A stretch of 64,000 nt of DNA from Prionace glauca (Eukaryota; Chordata; Chondrichthyes; Carcharhiniformes; Carcharhinidae): positions 34,295,609 through 34,359,608 of the forward strand of contig CM075760.1 of the NCBI GenBank assembly GCA_037974335.1, given 5' to 3'. Numbering within the stretch: position 1 is the stretch's first letter; every line of letters starts with the position of its first letter. The translations under genes and the position numbers were made by a program. Shown piece after piece: positions 1-11,695 of the stretch. Under the pieces are notes generated by a model. That model was not told where the DNA came from, ran no database searches, and was given only the letters and a program-made list of their open reading frames with translations.

Positions 1-944
1 TTAATTGTGTACTGATTATTGAACCATTAAATTATGCCAAAAGAATATCATGAATTTATTTATTGAAATGATGTTGCTGGCATTGTCGTCTACATTAGAA
101 TATTACAATGCTTTACTGGTCCTTAATGAAAATATTTATTGTCACTGCAGAGGTAAATGATCGTCCTGTTAATTGTAATCTGTGCCCCCGTACTGTAGAT
201 TCTCCAACCATTGTAAACGCCTGTCAGTTTCTTTCCTGTCAATGTCCTTCACAAAACTGAATATTTTAATGAGATTAAACCCTATTCATCCGAACTCCGG
301 AAAATATCGACAAAATGTAGTCAGCTACTCATCCTAGACGATACTCTCATAAAAGGAACAAGCATAGCCACCCTTAACTGTTCTGCCACAAATTTCAGTA
401 TTTCCCCCTTTAAATTGGCGATATAATGCAAAGATACAGTTATGGTCACGCCAAATTCTGCACAACGGTTGAAAGACATCTTTAATCCATTTGCTGCACA
501 AAGTTTACGAGAAAGACCAATTTTACATTGTTACATTACTGTTTTATTAAACGCTACCAATCCTCAGACTTTCCACATTTTTTTTACAGCATTCGAAGCC
601 CCTTCTTATGACACTATGTATTCCTTTAGTTAAATAGCAAGATTGGGTGAATATTTCTCGCTGAGTTTTTGATTTTCAATAGCATTCATTCTTGTTGATT
701 TTCTTGATTGTTTCTTGCTTGTTTCCATCTGTTATTTCTGGCACTATGCTTTAAACTAATTAGCCAACACAAATTATCCAGTTTTTCCCATGATAACAAT
801 GTTATCGGCTTCATTTAGGTTGATTTATTTTCTGACTAATTCAACCACATGGCTTCTGCAGGAGAAGCATTTACTATGATGCTACGAATCAGTCCTGCCA
901 CATTACACAATATCAGATGCCTGCATCATTAAGTCGTTTCCACA
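1..944. other. AT-rich stretch, nothing recognised
   Basis: No convincing exon, RNA gene or known repeat. The first exon of the receptor at 1523-2435 should lie upstream of its acceptor, but I could not find a matching ATG-plus-donor exon here; it may lie before the window. Confidence 0.4.
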
Positions 945-1345
945 ATATAGAAATATAGAAAAGTAACATAGAAAGAGAAGCAGGAGTAGACCAATTTACC
1001 TGGCGAGCCTGCTCCGCTATTCATTCTGATTGTGGCTGATCATCAGAATCGACATTGTCGTCCCACCTTCTTGCTCTATCCCCAGATCCCTTTAGAAACA
1101 CGAGCTATACATTTCTTCCTGAACTCACACGATGTTTTGTCCTCTACTGCTTACTATTGTAGTGCTTGCCACACATTCAACTTTCTCCTGTGAAGGACTT
1201 TCTCCTCACCTCAGTTCTTAACCCCACAGCCCTAGTTCTGGACTCCCCTACCATGGAGAATATTCTATCTGAACCCACCCTGTCTAATTCTGTTTGAAAT
1301 TTGTAAGTCTCATCAGATCCCCTTCCTCTCGTCTCAACTTCAATG
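945..1345 (-). mobile_element. CR1-clade LINE 3' fragment
   Basis: On the minus strand this matches the 3' end of a CR1-type LINE: the tail (revcomp of agaagcaggagtag) followed by decayed ORF2 C-terminus. The stretch around 1197-1300 (a diagnostic part reads ctagttctggactcccc) recurs at 49545-49745 in the same relative orientation. It lies in the presumed intron upstream of the receptor exon at 1523. Confidence 0.6.
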
Positions 1346-1357
1346 AAGTCAATCTTA

Positions 1358-1475
1358 GCTCTGACGAAGTGTCACCTGGACTCGAAACATTGGCTCTATT
1401 CTTTCCCCGCAGAAGTTGTCAGTCATCTTTTCGTTTCAGATTCCAGCAGCCTGCACTATTTTGCTTTTGGCTTTC
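1358..1475 (+). repeat. Dispersed SINE-like repeat
   Basis: Contains the motif gctctgacgaagtgtcacc, ctggactcgaaacattggct, which recurs with small changes at 2750-2800. It is a widespread vertebrate interspersed-repeat type; I cannot name the family with certainty. Confidence 0.5.
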
Positions 1476-1522
1476 AGCATTTCTGTTTAGTCTTGCTCAA
1501 TCTCTATGTCGTTCTTTATTAC

Positions 1523-2435
1523 AGCTAACTTAGTGGTGATTGTGATCTTGTCAAGAGGAAGATGTGGTCTGTCCAGATGCATCACTTGCTATCTTGTTTC
1601 CATGGCGGCGACTGATCTACTGCTCCTTGTCAGCTTTGTGATATTGAACAGGATTGCTGATATCTATTTCCCATTCAGTTTTCTGTCCATCACGCCAGCG
1701 TGCAGTTTTCGTTGTGTCCTCAATTATGCTGCAATAGACAGTTCCGCCTGGTTAACCGTGGCTTTCACCTTTGATCGATTTGTAGCCATTTGTTGCCAGA
1801 AGCTGAAAATCAAATACTGCACTGTGAAGACATCTGCACGGGTCATAACAATCGTGTCCATACTGAGCTGTTTCAAAAATTCTTTCTTATATTTTGTGTA
1901 TGAACCTTTCGTCATAATTATCAACGTACCCTGGTTCTGCGGCATAAAATCAACTTTTTATACCGCACCTGAATGGGTTGCATTTGACTGGATTCAGAGT
2001 ATTTTAACCCCTTATCTCCCATTCATTCTAATTTTACTACTCAATGCTCTGACTGTAAGACACATTATAGCGGCCAGTAGGGCTCGTAAGGGACTACGGA
2101 CTCGAAACAATGGAGAGAAACAGAGTGACCCAGAGCTGGAAAACAGGCGAAAATCTATTGTTTTACTCTTTGCCATTTCAGGCAGTTTCATCATCTTATA
2201 TTTCATATTCTTTATCACCATCCTTTACGTCCGAATAGCGAAGGTGACTTATTTCTCACGTGCTAATGTCAGCCAGTCTACATTTGTCCTGGAGGAATAC
2301 GGGTATATGCTTCAACTCTTGAGTTGCTGCATCAACCCTTTCATTTACGCAGGGCCTCAGAGCAAGTTCAGAGAGGAATTAAAGAATGGGGTGAAATATC
2401 CACTGTTTTTAATTGTTAAATTATATAAGAGATGA
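1523..2435 (+). CDS. GPR139-like class A GPCR, main coding exon
   Basis: Rhodopsin-family receptor, most like the GPR139-like receptors expanded in cartilaginous fishes; the ligand is unknown. The exon opens at 1523 after the acceptor TTTATTACAG, with the phase-1 continuation ANLVVIVILSRGRCGLS, the same point where the paralogue at 13934 opens. Seen in order: end of TM1 and the intracellular loop CGLSRCITCYL, TM2, TM3 with FDRFVAICC (DRF instead of DRY), TM4, TM5, the NRRKSIVLLFAISGSF segment into TM6, and TM7 with NPFIYA (the NPxxY position), then a helix-8-like KFREELKNG tail. About 303 residues to the TGA. Exon 1, which should encode the extracellular N-terminus and the start of TM1, was not found; in the paralogue it lies 1.8 kb upstream. 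No internal stop. Probably a real gene, but partial in this window. Confidence 0.8.
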
Positions 2436-2739
2436 AAAGACCAAAATCAAACATGATTTTAACATTCTAGTCCACCTGACCTGATTTGTGTCTCATTTCA
2501 ACTTCAGTAAGTTCAATGAAGTCAATCCTAATTCATTTAATTTCTCGTCATGTGACAAATATGTCATCCCAAGAATCACTCCTCTTCCATAACCAGGATA
2601 TCCTTGGTCTGATAAGGACACCAAAACTGCATGTTCTGGTTGCCACGTAAAATTTCAGGGAAACACCCAATCCCTTCACTGAAGTCCTTTCACAATGAAG
2701 ACCATCATACCATTTGTTCTCTTGACTGCCTGCTGATAC

Positions 2740-2913
2740 TCTTTGTTCTTAGCTCTGATGAAGGGTCATCTGGACTTGAAACGTTGGCTCTATTCTGGGT
2801 GTTCCGATTTCCTTCCACACCCCAAAGATGTGCTCTTAGGCTGTGTATGTGTGTGTATGTGTGTATGATTATGTGCTTGTGTATGTGTGTTTGTGATTGT
2901 GTGTTTGTGTATC

Positions 2914-2944
<31 letters not shown>

Positions 2945-2945
2945 T
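2740..2945. repeat. Dispersed-repeat fragment plus TG microsatellite
   Basis: 2750-2800 repeats the SINE-like motif seen at 1358-1475. From about 2848 to 2945 there is an imperfect then pure TG array. Open frames through it are by-products of the dinucleotide repeat. Confidence 0.75.
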
Positions 2946-3330
2946 TTGGGAGAAAGTGTGTTAGGCAGCGTCCTGTCAGTTTAATTGTATAAAGTTTAGC
3001 ACTCTGGCCATTGAATCCGAGTTGGAACTTCAGAGGAGAGACTGTTCACATCATCCCACCTCTTGTTTACATTGGGACAGATGAGTGAGTGAGTGCCACT
3101 TGTAGGTGGACCCTCTGCCCGCTGTGGCTCATCTGCCCTAACAGCTTTGCATTCTTGTGCAATCGTTCGCTGGGGATGATGCAATGACACCAGGAAAGTC
3201 ATTCACTGCATCGTCTGCAATGTGATTTTGGAGATATTTGCTGAGATTTCCTCAGTATTTAAAATTCCACTTTCCTGAATTTTAAATACAATGTCCTTCA
3301 GCAAACCAATTGGCGGTTTTAGCAAAACAA

Positions 3331-3402
3331 ATTTCAACTGAGGTTTGAACGCGGCACGCTGGATTCAAAGTCCAGAGTGCTCATCATTACACCAGTGAAG
3401 CC
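3331..3402 (-). pseudogene. tRNA-Gln (TTG) pseudogene
   Basis: The minus strand matches vertebrate tRNA-Gln: GGTGTAATGATGAGC in the D-arm, CTGGACTTTGAATCCAG as a paired anticodon arm with anticodon TTG, and GTTCAAACC in the T-arm. The acceptor stem has several mismatches (5' GGCTTCA against 3' TTGAAAT) and the T-stem has two. I judge it a decayed tRNA gene or tRNA-derived copy. Confidence 0.6.
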
Positions 3403-3689
3403 AAAACCCAGAACCCTGCTGCAAGTGATCACTCAAAGCATTTGACTTCTTTCATTCAATGTGGCAGCAACAGTAAATGTGACAACAATGTGTTGTTACG
3501 CGCCGACATAAACATGCTAAAAGCTCAGAAGACACTACCCCCAAATCAACAGCATTTCGTTTCATCCAAAGCCATATTGACAGAAATTGTCATGTCTCAC
3601 AGGGCAAGTACCCCGTCTTAGTGAGACAGAAATATCTGTTCGGCCGATCACGTTTTTTTACTTTGCTGAGCTGTCAATTACGGCGTTCA

Positions 3690-4300
3690 TATAATCATAG
3701 AAGCCATACAGAGCAAAGGACGGGCGCTGGTCCCATGGAGGCTGCACCGACTTTGACAGAGCATCTTTCTAATACAACAACTCCCTGAAAGAGCCCTCGC
3801 CCCGCCCTACCCCAGAAACCCCACGCATGGTAAATCTTGGGAAAATGGGGGTCCAGTTTACCATGGCTAATCCAAAGAACAAAGACCAGCACAGCACAGG
3901 AAACAGGCCCTTCGGCCCAACGAGCCCGCGCCGCCATTTTAACATTATGAGTGCCCTCCTCTACCTATGGCCTTTGCCTACGCCTATTGGGGAAGATTGA
4001 GGGAAGACTAATTTAGAGACAGTTTGTTACACCAATCAACCTAACAGCATGTTTTTGTGCCCCTGTTTATGTTTATGCCCCAGTATCTCTGTGTGAATGG
4101 CCCTAATTTTGTGTGATCCACTGTATCTGTGTATGCCCCAGGATCTGCTGTGCGCCTGTACGTCTCTGTGGAGGAAGCCGGAACACCCGGCGGAAACCCT
4201 TACAGAGACGGGGAGAATGTGCAAGCTCACTGCTAAAACATTGCGGGCCACTAAAGCAACCATCCAACCAGGAAATCTGACCGCAGTGAATTGAACTTCC
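3690..4300 (-). mobile_element. SINE (HE1-type) fragments, minus strand mosaic
   Basis: 3880-3930 contains the 3' part (caggcccttcggcccaacga) and 4150-4230 the middle (cacccggcggaaaccc, gggagaatgtgcaagctc) of the tRNA-derived SINE that is common in the window. The order fits one degraded minus-strand copy with insertions. Confidence 0.5.
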
Positions 4301-4692
4301 ATAATCACCTTGAAATACTTTCAATTTATTTGAACGACACTCACCCAGTCTTGGCTGAATCGAAGAAACGTCATTATTCATTAAAGCATATATAAAATCA
4401 ACCGCTTTAGAACATCTTTAGCATTTCGCTTGATATAGTGCCTAATAGATCTTGATTTGACTTTAGATTGCTGACTAGTGAAAAAGAACATCGAACTCTA
4501 TGCATTGTACAGAACAGCTTCAGTTGCTGGTTCGATGAGGATCCCGATATTGGTTGCAATGAAAATATTTCTGAAAAGCTCGGTCCTGTTTATCCTGTGA
4601 CGATTGCCTCACATCATTTATCCATTAATATTCCATTCATTGTTAGTCTGACCAGCCGCATGTCGAGCTGAGCTCTATGTCACAGATCCTCC

Positions 4693-4731
4693 AGTTATTG
4701 TACGAGTGTTGAACAGGTTGATATCGCTGTG
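4693..4731 (-). promoter_or_regulatory. Recombination signal (23-RSS) of V1
   Basis: Minus strand: heptamer CACAGCG (4725-4731), a spacer of exactly 23 bp, nonamer ACAATAACT (4693-4701). It abuts the V exon. The heptamer departs from CACAGTG at position 6 and the nonamer at positions 5 and 9, so this is one of the weaker signals in the cluster. Confidence 0.8.
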
Positions 4732-5179
4732 AGAGTCAGCGTGCAGTAGTACATGGCTGTATCAGAGAGCTGTAATTTGGACACGGTTAAGCGAAACCTT
4801 CCATTAGAAATGTCCAGCCCAGAGGAGAAACGGCTTCGAGCAAAATCCGCTTTAATTTCGTAACCAACCGAAAATCTGCGAATTAGTATTTGTGGTTCTC
4901 TCCCAGGGAATTGCCGGACCCAGAACAAATTGAAGGAATCTTCTGTCGTGAAGTAGATGCAGTTTAAAGTTGAAATGCCTCCTTCTGTCCTAATCACTGT
5001 TGGAGGGTGTTGGGTGACAGAGAATTCCTGACTGAAACCTGGATTTAATGGGAAGCAGAGTCAAACATTAAACTGTGACTAGATACCAAAGTGCTGTTCG
5101 CGGTTTATTCAAAATTGCACCCAAATTAATTACCTGCAATAAACGCTCCAAACATGGCACAGATACCGAACAACCACAT
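4732..5179 (-). CDS. TCR V segment V1 (alpha/delta type), leader + V exon
   Basis: Variable-domain segment for a T-cell receptor chain. The leader exon (5134-5179) encodes MWLFGICAMFGAFIA and ends in a G|GTAATT donor; the V exon (4732-5038) follows a CCAG acceptor and restores a split Gly codon. Conserved cysteines fall near residues 42 and 114, with FWVRQFPG after CDR1, FARSRFS in FR3 and LSDTAMYYC before CDR3. The frame is open to the RSS. The FR2 motif WVRQFPG is closer to immunoglobulin heavy chain than to the WYRQ of its neighbours. Family: nearest to V16/V18 by the RTEGG and FARSRFS pattern. Probably functional, if the weak heptamer is used. Confidence 0.87.
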
Positions 5180-6515
5180 TGTCGTTTGTCTTTACGTGTA
5201 TGTACTTAGAAAACTGCAGACACTGGCAATGTGTTACCGCTGGTTCTACCCGTATTGAGGCTCGGTGTCTCCTTCTTCTGCTCCCGCTCATGTGTCATAA
5301 CATTCAGTGTTTGGAGTAGGGGACAGCCGCCAGTCTCCTGAAATTCGGGCAGTAACTGATCCAATCGCACAAACTGCAAAGATTGAAATTTCAAAGCGGA
5401 TAATGATATTTAGAAGGAAGTAACATGTATCATTCAATGGCATCAATGCACAATGCCGCGATTCACACACTGAACGTACAGTAATCACTGGCACTGCTGA
5501 AAACTCGGATTGGTTTAATTTAACAGCGATAGATTGAAATTCACTGATGTCGTATGTACGACATAGCGAACACAGAATGTGACACACATTGATAACTTGC
5601 AGGGAATATATTGTAGATAACGGATCTTTTATCACTGTTTAGTTCAGGCACGATTTTCAGCATCTGGGATTAATATTACACAAATTCAAAGGGATTTATA
5701 AGTTTATAATTTGACTTATGGACAATTCTGCTCAACTTTCAGTTAGCACTTTTTCAGCAGAGTTTTTTTTTACCTTACGTTCTCACTATGAAATTACTTG
5801 CAAAATCAGTCTTCCAATGAATGAAATGCTCATTCTATCACATTTACCCGAATGAATCTTCTTTGAGGAAAAAAAGTGCACCGTTGTCAGTTTAACCGCT
5901 AGCTCGGGAGGTGGAGCTCCTCGCTGCTGCCATAGCTGAGATTGGCAGTTGCGGTCCCAGTTACCTCAGTCAGCTACAGGTGCACTTCCGGTTCTAACGG
6001 CAGTTTCACTTCTACGTGTAACGCCTGATAGAAACAATAACTGAGTGTAAGGGTGTGCGTAGAAAAATATTCAGTTGCTGCAAATGCTACTGAGACCACA
6101 GATTTCCGCTCGAAGATCATTCTGATGATCACATTATTTAACTCAATTTCAAGTAATTGAAAAATAAATTGGACTAATCAAGATCAGAACAGAGAAGGGG
6201 AAATGTTTTAATAGGGCATATGAAACACCAACACTTTGTGTAACGTCAGCGTTAGAGACTAAGAAAAACTTTCAGCGCTTTATAGTGTTCATTATCAGCA
6301 GCAAAATCATCAGATAAATCATTAAAAGTTAAGCCAATTTGTCGAACTGGAAACTGGAACCAAATACATTTCAGCACCACCAGTTATCCTAAAACATGTT
6401 ATAGCCAATGTGGTACTTTCGCAATGCAGTCATTGTTGCATTGTCTCGAAAATAACATCCCTTGTCGAGAAAACAGTGGACATGTTAACTATGGGATTTG
6501 GAGTTACAGATAGTT
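5180..6515. other. Intergenic, nothing recognised
   Basis: Upstream side of V1. It holds a somewhat GC-rich patch around 5895-6010 but no exon, tRNA or clear repeat I can name. The minus-strand open frame at 5288-5635 has no family features. Confidence 0.4.
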
Positions 6516-6519
6516 CTAT

Positions 6520-6600
6520 GGCCTGGTAGGTAGGGATGTGATCGGTGCAAATTGTGGGCCGAAGGGCCTGTTTGTGCTGTAGTGTTCTATGTGAGAACAT
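6520..6600 (+). mobile_element. SINE 3' end fragment
   Basis: Carries gtgatcggtgcaaattgtgg, gccgaagggcctgtttgtgc and gttctatg, the 3' part of the HE1-type SINE. Confidence 0.6.
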
Positions 6601-6902
6601 CATTCCGCTAATTAGTCAGAGGGCCACGTTTATCTTCCACACCAATTGATTCAATTCTAACATTTGAAACTGGTAAACGTTAAATTAACAAAGCCCGTGA
6701 TTGAAAATTAATATCAATAATGGTGATCGTGAATTTTCATCGTTTGACATGGAAAATTAATTTGCTCAACAATGTCCCTCAGGGCGTTAGGCGAGAACAC
6801 CGCCGTCCTTCTTTAACCTGACCGGCATGCGACTCCAGATTGACTCTGAACAAATCTCTGAACCCAGTAGCAAACCATTTATTTTCAGGACAATTAAGGG
6901 AT

Positions 6903-7244
6903 CCATGGAATACATGCCGTCCCTGCAGTGGCCATTTGGTGCTTCATCGCAGTAATACATGGCTGAGTCAGAAAGCTGAGTGCCTGTGATGTTCAAAGGG
7001 ATGTTTGTGTTAGTTCTATTTTGTACAGCAGAAAACCGCTTTCCAAATGCCGGTGCGTTCTTGTCACCTCCAGCAGTATGTCTGGCCAGCATGTACTGAA
7101 GGCCCTGTCCCGGGTACTGTACATACCAATATAGGTAAGCTGTTGTGTATGTGGCGGGGTAGTGACAGGACAACAGCACGGTATCCCCTTCACTTACTGC
7201 TACTACTGCGGGCTTTTGGAGAAGTTCATCCGGCCGGCTCTGCG
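6903..7244 (-). pseudogene. V segment V2: open V exon, decayed RSS, no leader found
   Basis: The V exon (6942-7244) follows a TTTTTCCAG acceptor and reads AQSRPDELLQKPAVVAV, then LLSCHYPATYTTAYLYWYVQ, then FSAVQNRTNTNIPLNITG and LSDSAMYYC with no stop. The RSS position holds CACCAAA (6935-6941), exactly 23 bp, then ATTCCATGG (6903-6911), so spacing is kept but both boxes are lost. I could not find a leader exon upstream; a SINE-derived piece and a CT/CA tract lie where it should be. The framework resembles V10/V13. Most likely an unrearrangeable pseudogene despite the open frame. Confidence 0.75.
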
Positions 7245-7354
7245 CTGGAAAAAGTAACAGAATGCACTGTAGGGTTCTATGCTGGTTCTATGCTGACAAA
7301 CATAATTTTTAGATGTGTTTTTGATTAAAAATGAAACACGTTTTGAGCAAAATT

Positions 7355-7470
7355 TCTCTCTCGCTCAAACGCATGCACCCCTACAGATGAAAATACATTT
7401 TCTCTCTCTCTCTGTCACACACAATCACAAAAACATATTCTCTCTTTCACCATATAGGTTCTCTATTACA
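7355..7470. repeat. CT/CA-rich simple repeat
   Basis: Runs of tctctctctct and cacacacaatcac upstream of V2. Confidence 0.7.
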
Positions 7471-7904
7471 GACAAACGCATATACAGTTATAAACAGATA
7501 CACACAGAAACTCACAAAACTCATTTGCCCAAGAATAAAACTTGAGGAACCATGGCATCCCCAATGCGGGGAATAAATATTACAGTAAAATCGAATAAAC
7601 ATCAATGAAATAAAACGGTGATAATCGCCCAAAATACTCACTCGTTTGAAGGATCATGAGCAAAAATAATATGTTGACGGATATTGTTCTAGGCCAGCAA
7701 TCACAGTAAGAATCTGAAGGCATGTTTGTGCTGAATATTGCGTCCAAAGTCTATGCTGTACTGAAATGTACACTGCACATTCAATCAACTTGATGAATCC
7801 TATTACCGTATTTGCCAGCATATGACCATGAATCCCGTACACAGCATTCAAAGTAGCTTGCCAGCTAACTTTTCTGACGTGTCCAGGCAGCCAATTGGTG
7901 CGTT

Positions 7905-8000
7905 GTTGCGGCTTTGTGTGTGGGTGCTTGTATGTGTGTGTATGTGTGTCTGTGTGTGTGTGATTGGAGGTGGGAGCAGGAGGGGGGGGGGCGGCGTGGA
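7905..8000. repeat. TG microsatellite and G-rich tract
   Basis: Imperfect TG repeat to about 7962, followed by an 11-12 base G run near 7980-7992. Confidence 0.75.
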
Positions 8001-8094
8001 GCGGCTGGGGACTAGAGGGGTGAGCTTAAAGGTTGTCATGGCAGGAGAACTTGCACCTATCACATGCTTCGATTGTTCGATGTGGCAACAGTAC

Positions 8095-8375
8095 AAGTTT
8101 CAGGTGTCACTAGTGACCACGTGTTCAGGAAGTTGGTCCAAATGCAGCCAGCGGCTAACCACATTTCGAAGCTGAGGCCGAAGAAATACAAGATGGAGCA
8201 TCTCCATAGCTGAGCAAGTCGTCGATAGCACGTTCAGAAAGTCACCACGCCGCAGGGGAACGTTGAAAAGGCAGAAAGCCCATGAGTGACCAGGCGAGTA
8301 GAGGAAGGAAGGTAGTTGAGGAGTCGCCAGTGGGCATCTAGCAGATATAACGTTTTGGCTCCTCTCTTCTTCGTG
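8095..8375 (+). repeat. Possible dispersed repeat, family not identified
   Basis: The segment around 8170-8330 resembles a degenerate middle-repetitive sequence, but I saw no second copy in the window and have no coding evidence. The rest of 8000-9035 shows nothing I can name. Confidence 0.25.
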
Positions 8376-9039
8376 GTTGAAGGGGGAGGGAGGCTGACTG
8401 TGCCGGGGAAGGCAGTGACAGACAAATTGGAATGGGGCATCTGTCGTGTCTAATTTGCAACGTCCCCGGGTCTCTACCTGATTCCAACAATGAAGTTGCA
8501 TCGATCAGACGAATTTTGATCCATTTATGTAACTAAATGCGGGGAGGAAGTGATTCTATTTAAAACCTGAATGGCTATCGTTATGCATTTTAGGTCGACA
8601 AAGAACAAGAACCACCTCACTTTTTTTACGTTATTACTCTTTGCAATTGTTGAAATGCCCCCAAGCCAAACACGCTTGCTAGTGTGCTAATGACAAACTA
8701 GTAAGTTGACCGAGAAATATTTACATTTACACCAGCATCTGACACAGAAGTTAAGGAATTGGAACGGATACGCGATCAGTAAAGTTCTCCTTCGGCATTC
8801 AAACCATTGTAGTTTATTTGATGGGCCGTCTAACATTCACTGGTGTTGGGAGCAGAGGATATCAGGACTTTATGGCATATTACGCGATATCACAGGCATA
8901 GATGTGTTACATTCCACTGAAGCATGTTTTTCCGCTCAGTAGTAGCACCCCTACATCACTAAATTACTATTAAGCGGACTTTAAGAACTAGCATACTCTT
9001 CTTTTGGAAATTCTATGAATTAAATCATATCCTCGTTCT

Positions 9040-9200
9040 AATGTTCTTGAGGGAAGAAATCTGCTGTCCTTACCTGGTCTGGCCTACATGTGACTCCAGA
9101 GCCACAGCAATATGGTTGACTCTCAACTGCCCTCCAAGCCTGACAGGAGAAGGGCAATTACTGGTGGCCCGCCAGTGGTACCCATGTCCCATGAATGAAT
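9040..9200 (+). repeat. Dispersed repeat, copy 1
   Basis: Contains ttacctggtctggcctacat, cagcaatatggttgactctc and aagggcaatta. A second copy of the same element lies at 19075-19240. Non-coding; family not named with confidence. Confidence 0.7.
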
Positions 9201-10530
9201 AAGAAAATGTTAAATGGTCAAGTTACTATTTTATCATGCTGCTTAACTTAAAAGTGGACACGATTGTCACTGAATAGATTTCTTCAGTTGAAATATAATT
9301 TAAAAGTGTCATGGCTGTGCAGATGAAACATTGATAGTTTGAATAGATAGATCCCATTTTGATTACTCGGATTTACCTTAAACTGCCCGGCACGGTATTT
9401 AAAAGCAACCCAGCCGACTGCAGCCAGAGAGACTCAAAAGTGCTCTGATCTCCAAGAAAAGGGAAATTATTCAACTTGTGTTGTCCTTCTTAGCAACAAC
9501 AATCCTATGGAGGATCGCGCCAATGATTATGACATTTGGTGGATGGGTTGATGGTCAACAGGAAATACAAGCAGACTATAAGGCAGAGAATACATTTTGA
9601 AGAGTTAGTCATATTGCCCTCCATCTGGAGACAAATGTAGTTGAGGTTAGAGTATGATGGAGGATTCCCTTCACTGGTGAATCGAGAGGTTCCCATGGCA
9701 AGTGTTAGTGGGTATTCCAAATTCCATTCAAATTGCCTTCAAATTCACCAGCTCTCTGATGGCATTTGTTCCCGTGCCGCCACAGTACTAACCCGGGCAT
9801 CCCAATTACTGGTCAAGTTCCATTAAATATATGCTACTGTCTGCCCGAAAACAATAGAGAGGAGATTGGGTGACTCCTGCTCCTATTTCTTATGTTCTTA
9901 TATGATGTAACAATCAGTGACATTTGGATACCAGAACATTTTGCTTCTGGAATCAGTGAATGAATTGATGGATATATCCATGGATGGGCTGGAATAAATG
10001 TTGTTCTGCATTCTCCTCTTTGTTCTCAAATGTTTCATTAATTGAAACACTTCCTTTATTTCATTTGTGTCGATTATCTTCATTATTTACAGAGTGAATT
10101 CAATCCCCAGACTATCGGGATTCAATCTACATTATTTTTGAGTGAATTCAATCCCCAGACTGTCAGGAAATATCGACTGTCCGTCACCAGGAAATATTTC
10201 CGCTCTTCTACTGATTCTTCTACTGCTGCTAGTGAATGTTCATCTCAAGGACGAAAAGAGGAAACATGAATAGTATGTCGATGGAGGGTTGTAATGTCTG
10301 GACCATATCGTTTTTTCATGTACAACAACTCACTCAGTATATCTTCGCCCAAATTAGTGAAGCTAACAGATGAAAAACAGTGATGTGGCAATGTGACTAC
10401 TGGGTAGCTGACATTGTTTAATGACCTTCCAAACCAGAGTTATAATCAATAAAAATTAAAGAATCATTGACATTACAAATCACCATACACTCCAGTTAGA
10501 TATCAGCAGTTTCTGTGAGTATGGAACCCC
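9201..10530. other. Mostly unrecognised; LINE tail and a short direct repeat
   Basis: 9850-9905 has a CR1-type 3' tail (actcctgctcctatttctta, tgttctta). At 10091 and 10140 the 21-bp stretch beginning agtgaattcaatccccagac is repeated directly about 49 bp apart. Nothing else recognised. Confidence 0.5.
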
Positions 10531-10534
10531 GACA

Positions 10535-10640
10535 ATGCAGAGAGAACTCATTCGGCCCATCTATCCTGCACCTGATCCCACCCCGGCCCTATCCCCGTAA
10601 CCCCATGTATTTACCGTCCTAATCACCTTGTGTTGTGTGT
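10535..10640 (-). mobile_element. SINE fragment
   Basis: Minus-strand 3' portion of the HE1-type SINE: ctcattcggcccatctatcc and ggccctatccccgtaacccc. Followed to 11238 by sequence in which I see nothing. Confidence 0.6.
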
Positions 10641-11238
10641 GTGAGAGAGAATGAGAGAGACTGTGTTTGGTGTAAATAACTCCCTCTCTGCTTCAGATCC
10701 ACTGTCATCAGCAACTTCTCAAACAAACTTTTGACACATGCCCTTGTAAACTAACATCTCATCTACCATTCCTCCCTAAAGCCCTTGAATGTTTTACCTT
10801 CCACATATTATAAATTGTTTTATCTTTCTAATCGTCTATAGCAAAATTTGTTTTTATTCACAATCTGTGGCCTTTATTCACTTGTAAACCATCAGAAATG
10901 GTCCCTCATGTAATATCCAAGGAAGACCTGACCAGCACAACAGCAATGTGGTTCAGTGAAAGAAACGACTGTAACAATCACAAGGCCTGGGACTACTATA
11001 AAAAAGATTTGATAATTTCCATTTGTTCTTCAGTCTGAACTTTATTGACACTCCCACGTGGTGAGCTTTTGGACAATTTTATGATGCTTAGCGTAAATGT
11101 GTTGTGAGAATGCAGGTTCTCTGGTGTGGATGACTGATGGCGTCTGCCGGGATCATTTATACTGTATGGAAATAACTTTTGTGAGGAACTATATGTTACA
11201 GGTGACTTTTACTTCAGTTATGTGAGTACATTCAACAC

Positions 11239-11695
11239 AGGCTGAATAAACTAGGCTTGTACTCGTTAGAGTTTAGAAGAATGAGGGGAGATCTCATTGA
11301 GACGTATACGATGATGAATGGGATGGATAGGATAGAGGTGGAGAGACTTTTCCCGCTCAAAAAAGACAGTAGGACTAGGGGGCACAGCCTCAAGATAAAG
11401 CGGGGGGGGGGGCGGTTTAGAACAGAGTTGAGGAGGAACTTCTTCACTCAAAGGGTGGTGAATCTCTGGAATTCTCTGCCCGTTGAAATGGTGGAGGCTG
11501 CCTCGCTAAATATTTTTAAGAAACGGGTTGATGGGTTTTTGATAAGAGAAGGGATTAAGGGTTATGGGGAGAGGGCAGGAAGGTGGAGCTGAGTCACGAC
11601 AGATCAGCCATGATCTTATTGAATGGCGGGGCAGGCTCGAAGGGCCAGATGGCCTACTCCTGCTCCTATTTCTTATGTTCTTATTTTCTTATATG
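11239..11695 (+). mobile_element. CR1-clade LINE, 5'-truncated 3' end
   Basis: Encodes the ORF2 C-terminus LNKLGLYSLEFRRMRGDLIE, then RVVNLWNSLPVEMVEAASLN, followed by the 3' UTR and the tail ttcttatgttctta. Highly similar to the copies at 13006, 34131 and 51898, so a fairly young family. A G run of 10 near 11402 breaks the frame relative to the 34-kb copy. Confidence 0.85.

Noticed and set aside
5288-5635. 115-residue minus-strand frame upstream of V1
   Set aside because: No domain, no splice context, nothing like a leader or V exon.
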